Origin: an uncultured Calothrix sp.
GTDB taxonomy: Bacteria; Cyanobacteriota; Cyanobacteriia; Cyanobacteriales; Nostocaceae
Reading direction: 5' to 3'
Length of the DNA stretch: 64,000 bases
Assembly: GCA_937973965.1 (NCBI GenBank)
Contig: CALJJQ010000066.1
Coordinates: forward strand, 62,001 to 126,000
Part shown: positions 1 to 9,129 of the stretch, one piece after another
Position numbering within the stretch: the stretch's first letter is position 1
How the letters are laid out: each line of letters opens with the position of its first letter
Translations under genes and position numbers: made by a program
The notes under the pieces: generated by a model
What the model was told of the DNA's origin: nothing
The model's input: the letters and a program-made list of their open reading frames with translations, nothing else
The model's database searches: none

Positions 1-60
1 GTTGTCAGAAGTAATTAATGCACAAAAGCCATAGTCTACATCAAATATTTTGATTTCCAT
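1..60 (-). CDS. N-terminal fragment of a probable metallo-beta-lactamase-fold protein (truncated by window edge)
   Basis: Reverse complement of 1-60 reads MEIKIFDVDYGFCALITSDN, resembling the N-terminus of MBL-fold hydrolases (MEIKIFDVxxGxCxLI). Confidence 0.45.
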   Translation of the reverse strand, partial: MEIKIFDVDYGFCALITSDN

Positions 61-331
61 TTAGCCCCTTGTTCTATTTTCTCTATACAAATTTATCGAC
101 TTGATGATTGACAATATATTTGGGTAAAATCGATTTTTACTCAGTAATAATTCATTCATCTTCCTTACTATTCTGAGTTTTTAAGTAATACCAATTATCT
201 AAAATTAGATAATATATGGAATCTAGTAAATCATTGCTAAATCTAGCTTTTGTAATTATGTAGGCGTAGACTAGTTACAAATTACGAATTGTATAAATCC
301 CGCATTCAAACAGAAGTATTCCTGTGATTCT

Positions 332-652
332 TCAATCCATAAAATCCGTAAAATCTGGAGAATCTGCCCCAGAATTAGGTGCAACTGGACGTTTAATCAC
401 CACGCTGTTGTTTGTATCTTTCTGTGCAACTGAAATCAAACTCGCGCCTACTGGACGTACACCTGCCATCAAAAATGTTTTGATGACTTCGATTTGACTA
501 ACCGCAACCGGACGCACTCCAAATACTGACTTTGTGGTTTTCATTGCCGATTTTTGCGGTTTTTCTAACAAAATAGGTAAATCTTGCGCCTTTTGGACTG
601 CATTTACACTATCTATGTCTGAAGTGTTGATTTGTTCTGGTTGGGATTCCAC
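332..652 (-). CDS. Small uncharacterised protein with repeated RPV motifs
   Basis: Intact 106-aa ORF with spaced repeats GVRPVAVSQIEVI / GVRPVGASLISV / KRPVAPNS and an acidic C-terminus (DFTDFMD). Confidence 0.6.
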   Translation of the reverse strand: MESQPEQINTSDIDSVNAVQKAQDLPILLEKPQKSAMKTTKSVFGVRPVAVSQIEVIKTFLMAGVRPVGASLISVAQKDTNNSVVIKRPVAPNSGADSPDFTDFMD

Positions 653-795
653 CGTAGTTTCCTTCGAGTTTAAGCTGGATTTTTTCCTCGCGCCTAAGTC
701 CTATTGATCTTTGGTAAGTTCATATTCTTCGCTTGCTGAACAATAACACAAATGTTAAACTGTCTGCAAGACTTTGAAGATAGAGAGATAATAAA

Positions 796-1116
796 ATGCC
801 CTTTGAGCCTAGTTACTTTAAGGCAGACTTTTTCAAGGTTCTGTCCAACCCAGTGCGGATTCAAATCTTGGATACTCTGCGTCAGGGTGAACAAAACGTG
901 AATTATATTGCCCAGTGGCTAGAGGTAGACGCTTCGTCCATATCTCAGCAGTTGGCTGTATTACGTCGGCTCAATTTGGTTACGAGTCGTAAACAAGGGA
1001 ACTATGTGTTTTACTCGATTCGTGACCCAGCTATTTTCAAGGTACTGGATGCAGCTCTGGAAGTGTTTAACAACCACCTTGTCGATGTGCGTCAGACATT
1101 GGAAAAGATGGAATAA
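796..1116 (+). CDS. ArsR-family winged-helix transcriptional regulator
   Basis: FFKVLSNPVRIQILDTLRQGEQNVNYIAQWLEVDASSISQQLAVLRRLNLVTSRKQGNYVFYSI is a typical ArsR HTH. Confidence 0.9.
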   Translation: MPFEPSYFKADFFKVLSNPVRIQILDTLRQGEQNVNYIAQWLEVDASSISQQLAVLRRLNLVTSRKQGNYVFYSIRDPAIFKVLDAALEVFNNHLVDVRQTLEKME

Positions 1117-1164
1117 CATTTGTGGATGCATCAACAAAATCATGTTTGGAGTTGAAACAGGAGT

Positions 1165-2853
1165 ATGGCAATCTCTGATAGTATTGAGGAACCCCAGCTG
1201 TTGCGCTTAAATCGCTGGTTGAGTGGATTGCGGGGCGATTTAACGGGGGGATTAACCGCAGCAGTAGTGGCATTACCTTTGGCTCTAGCCTTTGCGGTGG
1301 CTAGTGGTGTGGAACCAAAGGCAGGACTTTATACTGCAATTGTGGCGGGAATTATTGCAGCAATTTTTGGTGGTTCCCCAGTGCAGATTACCGGACCGAC
1401 AGGTGCAATGGCGGTAGTGCTGGTGGGAATTGTTGCTAAATATGGGATTGAAAAGGTTTGGATTGCTGGGGTAATGGCTGGAATTATCCAGGTAGCCTTG
1501 GGTGTTGCTAAACTGGGACGGTTAGTTAAATTTATTCCCTATCCGGTGACAGCTGGTTTCACCAATGGGATTGCGGTAATTATCTTTTGTGGTCAGTTAA
1601 ATAATTTCTTTGGCTTACAGCTACCGCGTAGTGAGCATTTTTTACCTGGATTGTGGCAAACTTTAACTCATGTAGAAGCCTTAAATTGGGGAGCTGTAGG
1701 GTTAGCAACGGTAGTTATTTTGACCAAGGTCTTTTGGCCGAAAATTAATCGGACAGTACCCGGTTCCCTAGTGGGTTTGGTATTAGCAACCAGTATCGCC
1801 ACCTATTTTCATCTAGATGTACCAACAATTGGTAGTATTCCCCAATCTTTACCCATACCTCAAGGTATCCCTCACTGGAATGATTTTCGCTTAATTCGGG
1901 AACTGATTAATCCCGCTTTAGCCTTAGCAGCATTGGGAAGCATTGAATCCTTACTTTCTGCTGTAGTCGCTGACGGGATGACCGTAAGTGAGAAACATAA
2001 TAGCGATCGCGAATTAATTGGTCAGGGCATTGCCAATATAATTGTACCATTTTTTGGTGGTATTCCGGCTACGGGTGCGATCGCGCGGACTGCTGTGAAT
2101 GTGCGTTCTGGTGGTAAAACTAGATTATCTGGGGTAATTCATGGTATTGCTTTAGCCCTGATTGTTTTAGCTTTAGCACCTTTAGCAGCACAGATTCCTC
2201 TAGCTGCATTGGCTGGGATTTTGATGGTGGTGAGTGTACGAATGATTGAGTGGGAAGCGATTGGTTTGTTGGTACGTGCGACCTACTCGGATTTTGCGGT
2301 GATGATTTTGACTTGGCTGGTGACGATTCTGTTTGATTTAGTCTTAGCTGTGGAAGTGGGATTAGTTGCAGCAGGGGTATTGTTTATCAAACGGATGAGT
2401 GATTTAAGTCTGGCAAAAATACCGGAAACGGAAGTATTCCCCCCTGGTACTCCTTTAGAATTAAGTAAGGAAATTGCGGTTTATCGGGTAGATGGTCCGG
2501 TATTTTTTGGTGCTGTGGAAAGGTTTGTCACTTTTCTGCGTGATGAACCAGAAGTGAAATATTTAATTTTACGGATGCGATTTGTGCCGAATATGGATAC
2601 AACTGGATTGGTCGCTTTAGAAGATATTTACCACGATTTAAAACGCCATGACTGTCGCTTAATTTTGACAGGTTTACAACCAGCAGTGAGGCAAATATTA
2701 GAACGTTCCGGATTATTAGAAAAAATAGGCTTGTCGAATTGTTTTGAAACCACTACAGATGCAATTTGTTCCATTAGCCCTCAGATTGCCGGATGTTCCC
2801 AAACTGGAGCAGATGACTTGAAAACGAAGGAATTGATGGAATTAAATGGTTGA
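1165..2853 (+). CDS. SulP-family anion permease with C-terminal STAS domain
   Basis: SulP signatures (GLTAAVVALPLALAFAVASGVEPKAGLYTAIVAG; GGSPVQITGPTGAM) plus STAS domain; 49 bp after arsR-like gene. Confidence 0.92.
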   Translation: MAISDSIEEPQLLRLNRWLSGLRGDLTGGLTAAVVALPLALAFAVASGVEPKAGLYTAIVAGIIAAIFGGSPVQITGPTGAMAVVLVGIVAKYGIEKVWIAGVMAGIIQVALGVAKLGRLVKFIPYPVTAGFTNGIAVIIFCGQLNNFFGLQLPRSEHFLPGLWQTLTHVEALNWGAVGLATVVILTKVFWPKINRTVPGSLVGLVLATSIATYFHLDVPTIGSIPQSLPIPQGIPHWNDFRLIRELINPALALAALGSIESLLSAVVADGMTVSEKHNSDRELIGQGIANIIVPFFGGIPATGAIARTAVNVRSGGKTRLSGVIHGIALALIVLALAPLAAQIPLAALAGILMVVSVRMIEWEAIGLLVRATYSDFAVMILTWLVTILFDLVLAVEVGLVAAGVLFIKRMSDLSLAKIPETEVFPPGTPLELSKEIAVYRVDGPVFFGAVERFVTFLRDEPEVKYLILRMRFVPNMDTTGLVALEDIYHDLKRHDCRLILTGLQPAVRQILERSGLLEKIGLSNCFETTTDAICSISPQIAGCSQTGADDLKTKELMELNG

Positions 2854-2883
2854 TAATCTGAAAAATATCTAGTTGATCTCAAG

Positions 2884-2922
2884 GGGTTTGTTGACAGTCA
2901 AAGTTTAATAATCAACAAACCC
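2884..2922. other. Hairpin (possible transcript-end structure)
   Basis: GGGTTTGTTGA ... TCAACAAACCC, 11-bp perfect stem, just downstream of the SulP gene; no T-run follows. Confidence 0.45.
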
Positions 2923-3034
2923 ATCAAATCCCTCAAAAATAAGTGGTGAAAATAACCTCTTAATCAGATTATCTGAACAGCTAAATATTATCTGATATCT
3001 TGTACCTTGAGAGATATCAAAATAAATCTAACTA

Positions 3035-3261
3035 AACGTGAGTTCGATGCATCATAAAGTCTGAAACTTTTGTCTAGCAATATTCGTGTCAAATAAAAGT
3101 TTTTAAAAATCTCCTGGTATACTGAAAATAAAATTAGTAAACAAGGAATTGGCAGTGATTGACTTTGTTCTCAACTAAACTTCGAGGTTAGTTTGAACCT
3201 GAATGTCCAAAATCTTGGATTCACAAGGATTATAGAGCTTAAAGTCCGTCGAATTCACGTT
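3035..3261 (+). mobile_element. MITE family A, copy 1 (227 bp)
   Basis: TIRs AACGTGAGTTCGATG / CGTCGAATTCACGTT flanked by 5-bp direct repeat AACTA (3030-3034 and 3262-3266); homologous to 18457-18814 in inverse orientation. Confidence 0.9.
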
Positions 3262-3317
3262 AACTAGGTATCCTCAAACTTTTTGACTCAGCTATCTTCC
3301 GCTAGGGATTGTCAATC

Positions 3318-3433
3318 GGGAGCATCCCAAATACGTAAATTATCTTTTTTGCCTCTCGAACGTGCTTCCGATAAATTAGGGAGCTTTCCGGCTCACAATA
3401 AAAATTGTATTTTTGCAAAATTGGGATGCTCCC
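3318..3433. mobile_element. MITE-like element family C (116 bp)
   Basis: 13-bp perfect terminal inverted repeats GGGAGCATCCCAA ... TTGGGATGCTCCC; imperfect 9-bp flanking repeat TTGTCAATC / TTGTAAATC. Confidence 0.75.
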
Positions 3434-3572
3434 TTGTAAATCCGTGTCTAACAGGTAAAGTCTCTGAAAATGGACTACAAATAAAACATCAATTTGGAGA
3501 GTTATTTATTCCGAAAAAAAGAATCAAAAATGAATATTTATGCATTTACTTTTCAGGTGCAAGATTTAAGCT

Positions 3573-3989
3573 ATGAAAAATATTTTATTTGTGGAAAATG
3601 ACAGGATTTATCGTCATATTTTCAGTGATTTTTTGAGAAATAATTATTACCATGTAATTGAAGCAAAAAATAACTTTGTGGGTATGCATTTAGCTCAAGA
3701 ACAGTACCCAGATTTAATTATTTACTCGTTAGAAATGGTGGAGGAAATTGGTTATCAAAACTTTCATTATATGTACAAAAGTTTGATAGATAGCCAATTA
3801 CCTTTAATCTTCTTAACAGACAAACAAGATACATGTTTTTCTGGGAAAAAAGTCAGACAAGTTGGTAGTAGTATCTTACTCCAAAAAACGGTAGGATTTA
3901 AGATGATTTTGCTGGAAATTCAAGTTCAATTAGAAAAAAATAGATGTCGAAAATTTCTACATTCAATACTCGATGATATCGCCGAATAA
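3573..3989 (+). CDS. Receiver-like (degenerate response regulator) protein
   Basis: NILFVENDRIYRHIFSDFLRNNYYHVIEAKN...PDLIIYSLEM follows the receiver pattern, but the phospho-Asp position appears to be Ser. Confidence 0.7.
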   Translation: MKNILFVENDRIYRHIFSDFLRNNYYHVIEAKNNFVGMHLAQEQYPDLIIYSLEMVEEIGYQNFHYMYKSLIDSQLPLIFLTDKQDTCFSGKKVRQVGSSILLQKTVGFKMILLEIQVQLEKNRCRKFLHSILDDIAE

Positions 3990-4022
3990 AATAATATACA
4001 AGTAAAAGCTGATTGAAATTCA

Positions 4023-4673
4023 ATGTTCAGGCTGCCTATCAATCATTCAGGGTTCAATGTACGTACAAAAATGACACAAAAAATTCATCAATTAACTCAG
4101 CCACCTCATACCCACCAATGTTCTTGTTGTCATAACTTAGCAAGTCGTCGTTACTTTCTTAAATCCTTACTTTCGGGTGTATTCTCGTTGAGTATTCTGC
4201 AATCAACCAAACCCGCAAAAGCCGCAAACCATCCAGTAAAAGCCTTAGTTTTAAGTTGTATTGACTTCCGTTTTGTAAACACGGAAAACTTATTTTTAAG
4301 CAAACAACATTTAACTGGTGAATATGATTGGACAGCCTTAGCTGGTGCTTCTTTAGCTATTAGCGGATTTCCCCACCCATCCGATTCCGAAGCCTTTTGG
4401 GATCAACTAGATTTATCCTATCGTTTACATCATATCAACAAAGTGATGATCATCGACCATCAAGACTGTGGTGCCTATGCAACCATGATTGACCCCAACC
4501 TTAGTCAAGACCCAGTACGGGAATTGCAAGTACATACAGAGTATCTCAATCGAGCTTACCAATCAATCCGCGATCGCTATCCCGATATTCAGGTAGAACT
4601 TTACTTTGCAACCCTCAACAAAGGTGAAGTTAAAACCATTTTACCAAGATTTGCAAATCGGAATTTAACATGA
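4023..4673 (+). CDS. Beta-carbonic-anhydrase-like protein with Tat-type signal
   Basis: Twin-arginine region SRRYFLKSLLSGVFSLSIL; zinc-site motifs SCIDFR (CxDxR) and DHQDCGAY (HxxC). Confidence 0.75.
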   Translation: MFRLPINHSGFNVRTKMTQKIHQLTQPPHTHQCSCCHNLASRRYFLKSLLSGVFSLSILQSTKPAKAANHPVKALVLSCIDFRFVNTENLFLSKQHLTGEYDWTALAGASLAISGFPHPSDSEAFWDQLDLSYRLHHINKVMIIDHQDCGAYATMIDPNLSQDPVRELQVHTEYLNRAYQSIRDRYPDIQVELYFATLNKGEVKTILPRFANRNLT

Positions 4674-4697
4674 GTTAAAGTCGGGTTTTGGGAATAA

Positions 4698-4725
4698 GTA
4701 GAGACGCGAAATTTCGCGTCTCTAC
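4698..4725. terminator. Perfect 28-bp palindrome, terminator-like hairpin
   Basis: GTAGAGACGCGAAATTTCGCGTCTCTAC followed by AATTTTATT, just 3' of the carbonic-anhydrase-like gene. Confidence 0.6.
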
Positions 4726-4784
4726 AATTTTATTCACGTCTCTACAATGATTTTATTATGGTTACGTTACCGGACATCTTTTAA

Positions 4785-5375
4785 TTAGTTGTCTTCAACT
4801 AGGGAACGACGCTTGCGAAAAATTCTCGTCATACTAATACCTGTAAATAACATCCCAATCAATCCTAAACCAACAAGTAAAACATAAATGGGTTTGCCAA
4901 AATCACCGAAATAGCTACCTTGATGAATTTTCATCAAAAACTCAACTTGTTCTTTAGGTAATCCTAACCAACTTCTACTCACTCGATATGCAATACCCGT
5001 AACAGCACTAACTAACAAGGGTAAAAAAACTATCGGTGCAAGAATACTATGAATCCTCCGGATACTTAGTTTCGATTGTGCTTGACTTGAGGTAGATTGC
5101 CGAGATTTCTTGATCATCACCAATCCAGTAATTAACAATCCAATCAGTCCCAATCCTACCAAGGACACATATACTGGTTCTAAGGGTTTACCCAGAAAAG
5201 TACCCTGATGAATTGTCATAAAAATCTTCGCAGTCTCTTTAGGCATTCCGAACCAACTTCTACAGATACGATAACCAATACCAGTTAATCCAGTCAGTAG
5301 TAAGGGAATAAACAAAATTGGTGCAATTTGACGATGGAGTTTACGAAATTTACGAGACTGATTGTCCTTAACCAT
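4785..5375 (-). CDS. PepSY-associated TM-like membrane protein with internal duplication
   Basis: Two homologous halves: LHRQIAPILFIPLLLTGLTGIGYRICRSWFGMPKE and IHSILAPIVFLPLLVSAVTGIAYRVSRSWLGLPKE. Confidence 0.7.
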   Translation of the reverse strand: MVKDNQSRKFRKLHRQIAPILFIPLLLTGLTGIGYRICRSWFGMPKETAKIFMTIHQGTFLGKPLEPVYVSLVGLGLIGLLITGLVMIKKSRQSTSSQAQSKLSIRRIHSILAPIVFLPLLVSAVTGIAYRVSRSWLGLPKEQVEFLMKIHQGSYFGDFGKPIYVLLVGLGLIGMLFTGISMTRIFRKRRSLVEDN

Positions 5376-5609
5376 TACAACCTCTCAAATCGAATACAAA
5401 GTTTCTCCGATTGGCAGCGTAACAATATTTATGCAGTTCCGATAAATATGCTACCTAGCCCAAACCAATTTGAGGATAAAACAGTAAAGGTAAAGAACTT
5501 GGAAAGATTGATAATCAAGCCATAAAAACCGATATAATTCCCTGTGTCTCTGGTTGTAACCCTGCTTATTCTAAGTAAAAAAACTTATTTAAAAAGTAAC
5601 TAAAACTAC

Positions 5610-6302
5610 TTGAATATTTGGAACATGAAATTTTTATTGGTTGAAGATGATGAAAGGATTGCGGAATCTCTCACAGAAGCTTTAACTGACAATAATTATG
5701 CAGTTGATGTGGCTGGTGATGGGGAGGAAGGATGGGACTTGATCGCAGCATTTGACTATGATCTAATCCTTCTAGATATAATGCTACCGAAATTGAATGG
5801 GATAGAATTGTGTCAAAAAATACGAAAATATCAATATAGCATACCTGTACTGATGTTGACTGCTAGAGATAGCAGCAATGATAAAGTCCTTGGTTTAGAT
5901 GCAGGTGCTGATGATTACGTCATCAAACCTTTCGATTTAAAAGAACTGCTAGCTCGGATTCGGGCTTTACTGCGACGTGGCAATGCCCCATTATCAAGTA
6001 TTTTGGAGTGGGGTGGACTTCAGATTGACCCAGGAACTTGTACTGTTACTTACAAAGGACAATCGTTATCAGTTACACCAAAAGAATACCAGTTATTAGA
6101 ACTCTTTCTCCGTAATCATGGACAGGTTTTGAATCGTCATCAAATTCTCAACCATCTGTGGCCATCTATTGATCCACCTGGGGAAGATACAGTCAAGGTA
6201 CATATCCGAGGAATACGTCAAAAACTCAAAGCCGCAGGAGCAAAAGGTGATTTTATTGAAACTGTTTATGGACTTGGGTATCGTCTAAATCAAAATGCAT
6301 AG
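5610..6302 (+). CDS. OmpR/PhoB-family response regulator (RppA-like)
   Basis: Receiver (LLVEDDERIAESL, DLILLDIMLPKLNG) plus winged helix (VTPKEYQLLELFLRNHGQVLNRHQILNHLW). Confidence 0.92.
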   Translation: MNIWNMKFLLVEDDERIAESLTEALTDNNYAVDVAGDGEEGWDLIAAFDYDLILLDIMLPKLNGIELCQKIRKYQYSIPVLMLTARDSSNDKVLGLDAGADDYVIKPFDLKELLARIRALLRRGNAPLSSILEWGGLQIDPGTCTVTYKGQSLSVTPKEYQLLELFLRNHGQVLNRHQILNHLWPSIDPPGEDTVKVHIRGIRQKLKAAGAKGDFIETVYGLGYRLNQNA

Positions 6303-7662
6303 AAAGTCAAGATGGAAAAGCAGGTTTATTGTCAAAAACTTGATCGGATTTTGCCGGTGGGGAAACACTTTAGCAAATCCTCAATTTCGTAGCACGATTT
6401 TGCGACTATTATTGTCTTATTTAATAGCAATGATGTTAGTGATGACACTATCATCGGTGGTATTATATAATTTCTTCTTTTATAGCCTCACTCAGCAACT
6501 AGACAGCCAACTGTTGACATTGGCAGATGCGGCTGCTCATAATTTATCAGCGATTCAGGCGGATAGAACGGCTATACACCGCAAAATACAAATTATCGAT
6601 GATGATGGGGATTTGGATATTCCTTGGCAAGATTTACGGTTATATCATCAGAGTGTGGAATGGTTTGATGCCGATAAGAAATTATTAGCAAAAGCGGGAG
6701 AGCAGTTTCCGCAAGTACCGTTTGTTAGTAGTTTCCATTCTTGGCAGCAAAATGGGATTAGAACATTAACAATTCCGGTATATGCTTCGGAAACAAATCA
6801 ACAACTTTTAGGTTATGTACGTGTCAGTACATCAATGGTAGGAATACAAAAAGAACTGAATCGACTTTTGATGAGTTTGGGGATTACTGGTGTTCTGGAG
6901 ATAGCTTTGATTGCTGGTACAGGTTGGTGGTTGACGAGTAAAGCTTTGCAACCAATTGAGCGGAGTTTTCTGCAATTACAACAGTTTACTGCTGATGCAT
7001 CCCATGAATTACGCAGTCCCCTAACAGCGATGAAAACCACTGTGGAGGTGATGCAAAGTCACCCGGAACGTATCCATTCCGATGATATCAAAAAAATTGC
7101 CTTGATCGAGAGTGCAATACAGCAGATGACGCACTTGGTGGAGGATTTGCTGTTGTTAGCCAGAAGTGACGTTGCATCTGTAAGTTTGTCCAAAACAGCG
7201 ATTCCCATACCTGTAGATGAAATTTTGTTTGATTTAATTGATAGATTACAGCCACAAGCAGAATCTCAAGGAATTACTTTAGAGGCTGATTTAAGGGATG
7301 AGGTATGGGTTAAGGGGGATGCACATCAGTTACAAAGGTTGTTTGGAAATTTGTTAGAAAATGCTTTGCAATATACACCTCATGGCGGTTTCATTCGAGT
7401 TAAAATGTTTAAGACTGATAGTTTTATGGTGACTGAGGTGACAGATACTGGTATTGGTATCGCACCGGAACATCTGCCTTTGGTATTTAACCGTTTTTGG
7501 CGAGCTGAAAAAGCTCGTTCTCGTCGTCAAGGTGGTTCGGGTTTGGGTTTAGCGATCGCTCAAGCTATTACTTATGCACATGGTGGTGAGATTTCTGTGA
7601 CAAGTAAACTGGGTGTGGGAAGTTGTTTTCGAGTCAAGTTACCAGTCTTTCACAATATCTGA
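6295..7662 (+). CDS. Membrane sensor histidine kinase (RppB-like)
   Basis: H-box FTADASHELRSPLTAM, N/G boxes; overlaps the upstream RR by 8 nt. Confidence 0.92.
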   Translation: MHRKSRWKSRFIVKNLIGFCRWGNTLANPQFRSTILRLLLSYLIAMMLVMTLSSVVLYNFFFYSLTQQLDSQLLTLADAAAHNLSAIQADRTAIHRKIQIIDDDGDLDIPWQDLRLYHQSVEWFDADKKLLAKAGEQFPQVPFVSSFHSWQQNGIRTLTIPVYASETNQQLLGYVRVSTSMVGIQKELNRLLMSLGITGVLEIALIAGTGWWLTSKALQPIERSFLQLQQFTADASHELRSPLTAMKTTVEVMQSHPERIHSDDIKKIALIESAIQQMTHLVEDLLLLARSDVASVSLSKTAIPIPVDEILFDLIDRLQPQAESQGITLEADLRDEVWVKGDAHQLQRLFGNLLENALQYTPHGGFIRVKMFKTDSFMVTEVTDTGIGIAPEHLPLVFNRFWRAEKARSRRQGGSGLGLAIAQAITYAHGGEISVTSKLGVGSCFRVKLPVFHNI

Positions 7663-8669
7663 CGACGACGTAGCCGCAGTAACGACTGAGAAACTATAAT
7701 CATTACAGGCAGTTCAATCAACGGACCAATTACTAAAGCAAGGGAAATTAAAGGACGCTCTGCAAAAGTAGAAGTGGCGATCGCCAATGCAATGGGTGAA
7801 TTACGAGCTAGGGTGGTACAGTTAAAACAAGCAACTTCTTCGTCGCTAAATTGAGCTAAATGCCCAATTAACTGTCCTAACCAGAAATTCACACCGAAGA
7901 AAATCAATACAGGTACCAGCATTTTCAACAGTAAATCTGGTCGTTGCAGCAAAATCTTTCCTTGTGACGCAAACATGGCTGCGATCGCAATCACCAAAAA
8001 TATAGTTTGATTTGCGGCTACCTTGAGGAGAATTCGCTGTCCAACTTGATTAATTTTTGGAATCAACCTTTTAACAATTAATGCTAAAAGTAAAGGAATG
8101 ACTAAAACTAATACCACATTTTCAAGCAAAATAAGTATATTAATATTGACTAATTTTCCCGCAAATATTAGTAAATAAATCGGTAATAAAATAACTTGTA
8201 AAAGCAAGTTCCACGGAAGTAAGGCAGTAGCAAGAGTCACATCTCCTCTGGCGATACTGGTAAAAATTAGATACCAATCCGTACAAGGTGTAACCATCAA
8301 CATAATCAATCCTACCCAGAGGTCGGGAGTATCTCTAAGGAAAATTGCTCCCAATCCCCAAGCAAATACAGGAGTCCAAATAAAGTTGATTATTAGACTC
8401 AATCCTGTAACTTTATAGTTTTGCAAAGCATTACCCAAACGATGAAGCGGAGTATTGAAAAATACTCCATAAAGCATCACCATCAGAGCAGGGACAATCA
8501 AATAAACAGCATTTTTGGAGAACCAACTAATTTGTCCTAACCCTAACCCGATAAAAATAGCAGCAATCACCAATAAAGATTGGAATTTTTCCATCCATTT
8601 CAAGTTGGATACCTCCATTGAATTGATTAAATAAAAATCAACTGTAACTTTTTTTGAATCCCATCTCAA
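7650..8669 (-). CDS. ACR3 / bile-acid:sodium symporter-like arsenite efflux family transporter
   Basis: Polytopic protein with VGLIMLMVTPCTDWYLIFTSIARGDVTLA and TTLARNSPIALAIA. Confidence 0.75.
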   Translation of the reverse strand: MRWDSKKVTVDFYLINSMEVSNLKWMEKFQSLLVIAAIFIGLGLGQISWFSKNAVYLIVPALMVMLYGVFFNTPLHRLGNALQNYKVTGLSLIINFIWTPVFAWGLGAIFLRDTPDLWVGLIMLMVTPCTDWYLIFTSIARGDVTLATALLPWNLLLQVILLPIYLLIFAGKLVNINILILLENVVLVLVIPLLLALIVKRLIPKINQVGQRILLKVAANQTIFLVIAIAAMFASQGKILLQRPDLLLKMLVPVLIFFGVNFWLGQLIGHLAQFSDEEVACFNCTTLARNSPIALAIATSTFAERPLISLALVIGPLIELPVMIIVSQSLLRLRRRQIL

Positions 8670-9129
8670 ATCAAAATACAGTTAAAGCGATCGCAAATGG
8701 TACTATCATAGAAATAGTTAAAATTATTTTTTCTAATCTTTCAAAAAGTACTATTAGCAAACTAGATGAATAAATACCAAGAAGTAAAAAAATAAACACC
8801 TGACTTTATTAAGAATTTATTTCTATAATGATTTACGTAAGTTCACAAATTGTAGTTTGAATTACTCACAAGATTGGTATTGGTGGGTAAATATAAATAC
8901 TCTCTGGAGTGAACTATCGAGTGATATAGCACTAAAGTGTCTGTTGGTTTGAATCTGCTTTGGGTTAGCGCTAGTCCAGCGTTGAGATGCTTGGATGAAC
9001 CAGTGTTAGATTGCTTGTCTATACCGCGATCGCCAGATGGGAGTACCATCAAACAGTAGATAAAGGGGGTTCTAGTGAGGTTGCAGTTAGCTTGTTATTA
9101 AATATCATTAAGCAAAATAAACGTCCAAT

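Noticed and set aside
1004-1273. ORFs 1004-1210 (+) and 1067-1273 (-)
   Set aside because: Shadow frames over the ArsR and SulP genes.
3283-3576. 97-aa ORF
   Set aside because: Spans a MITE with perfect 13-bp TIRs and has no recognisable domain; likely spurious.
7640-7670. Convergent 13-bp overlap of the histidine kinase and transporter stop codons
   Set aside because: Compact tail-to-tail arrangement is common and does not need a special explanation.
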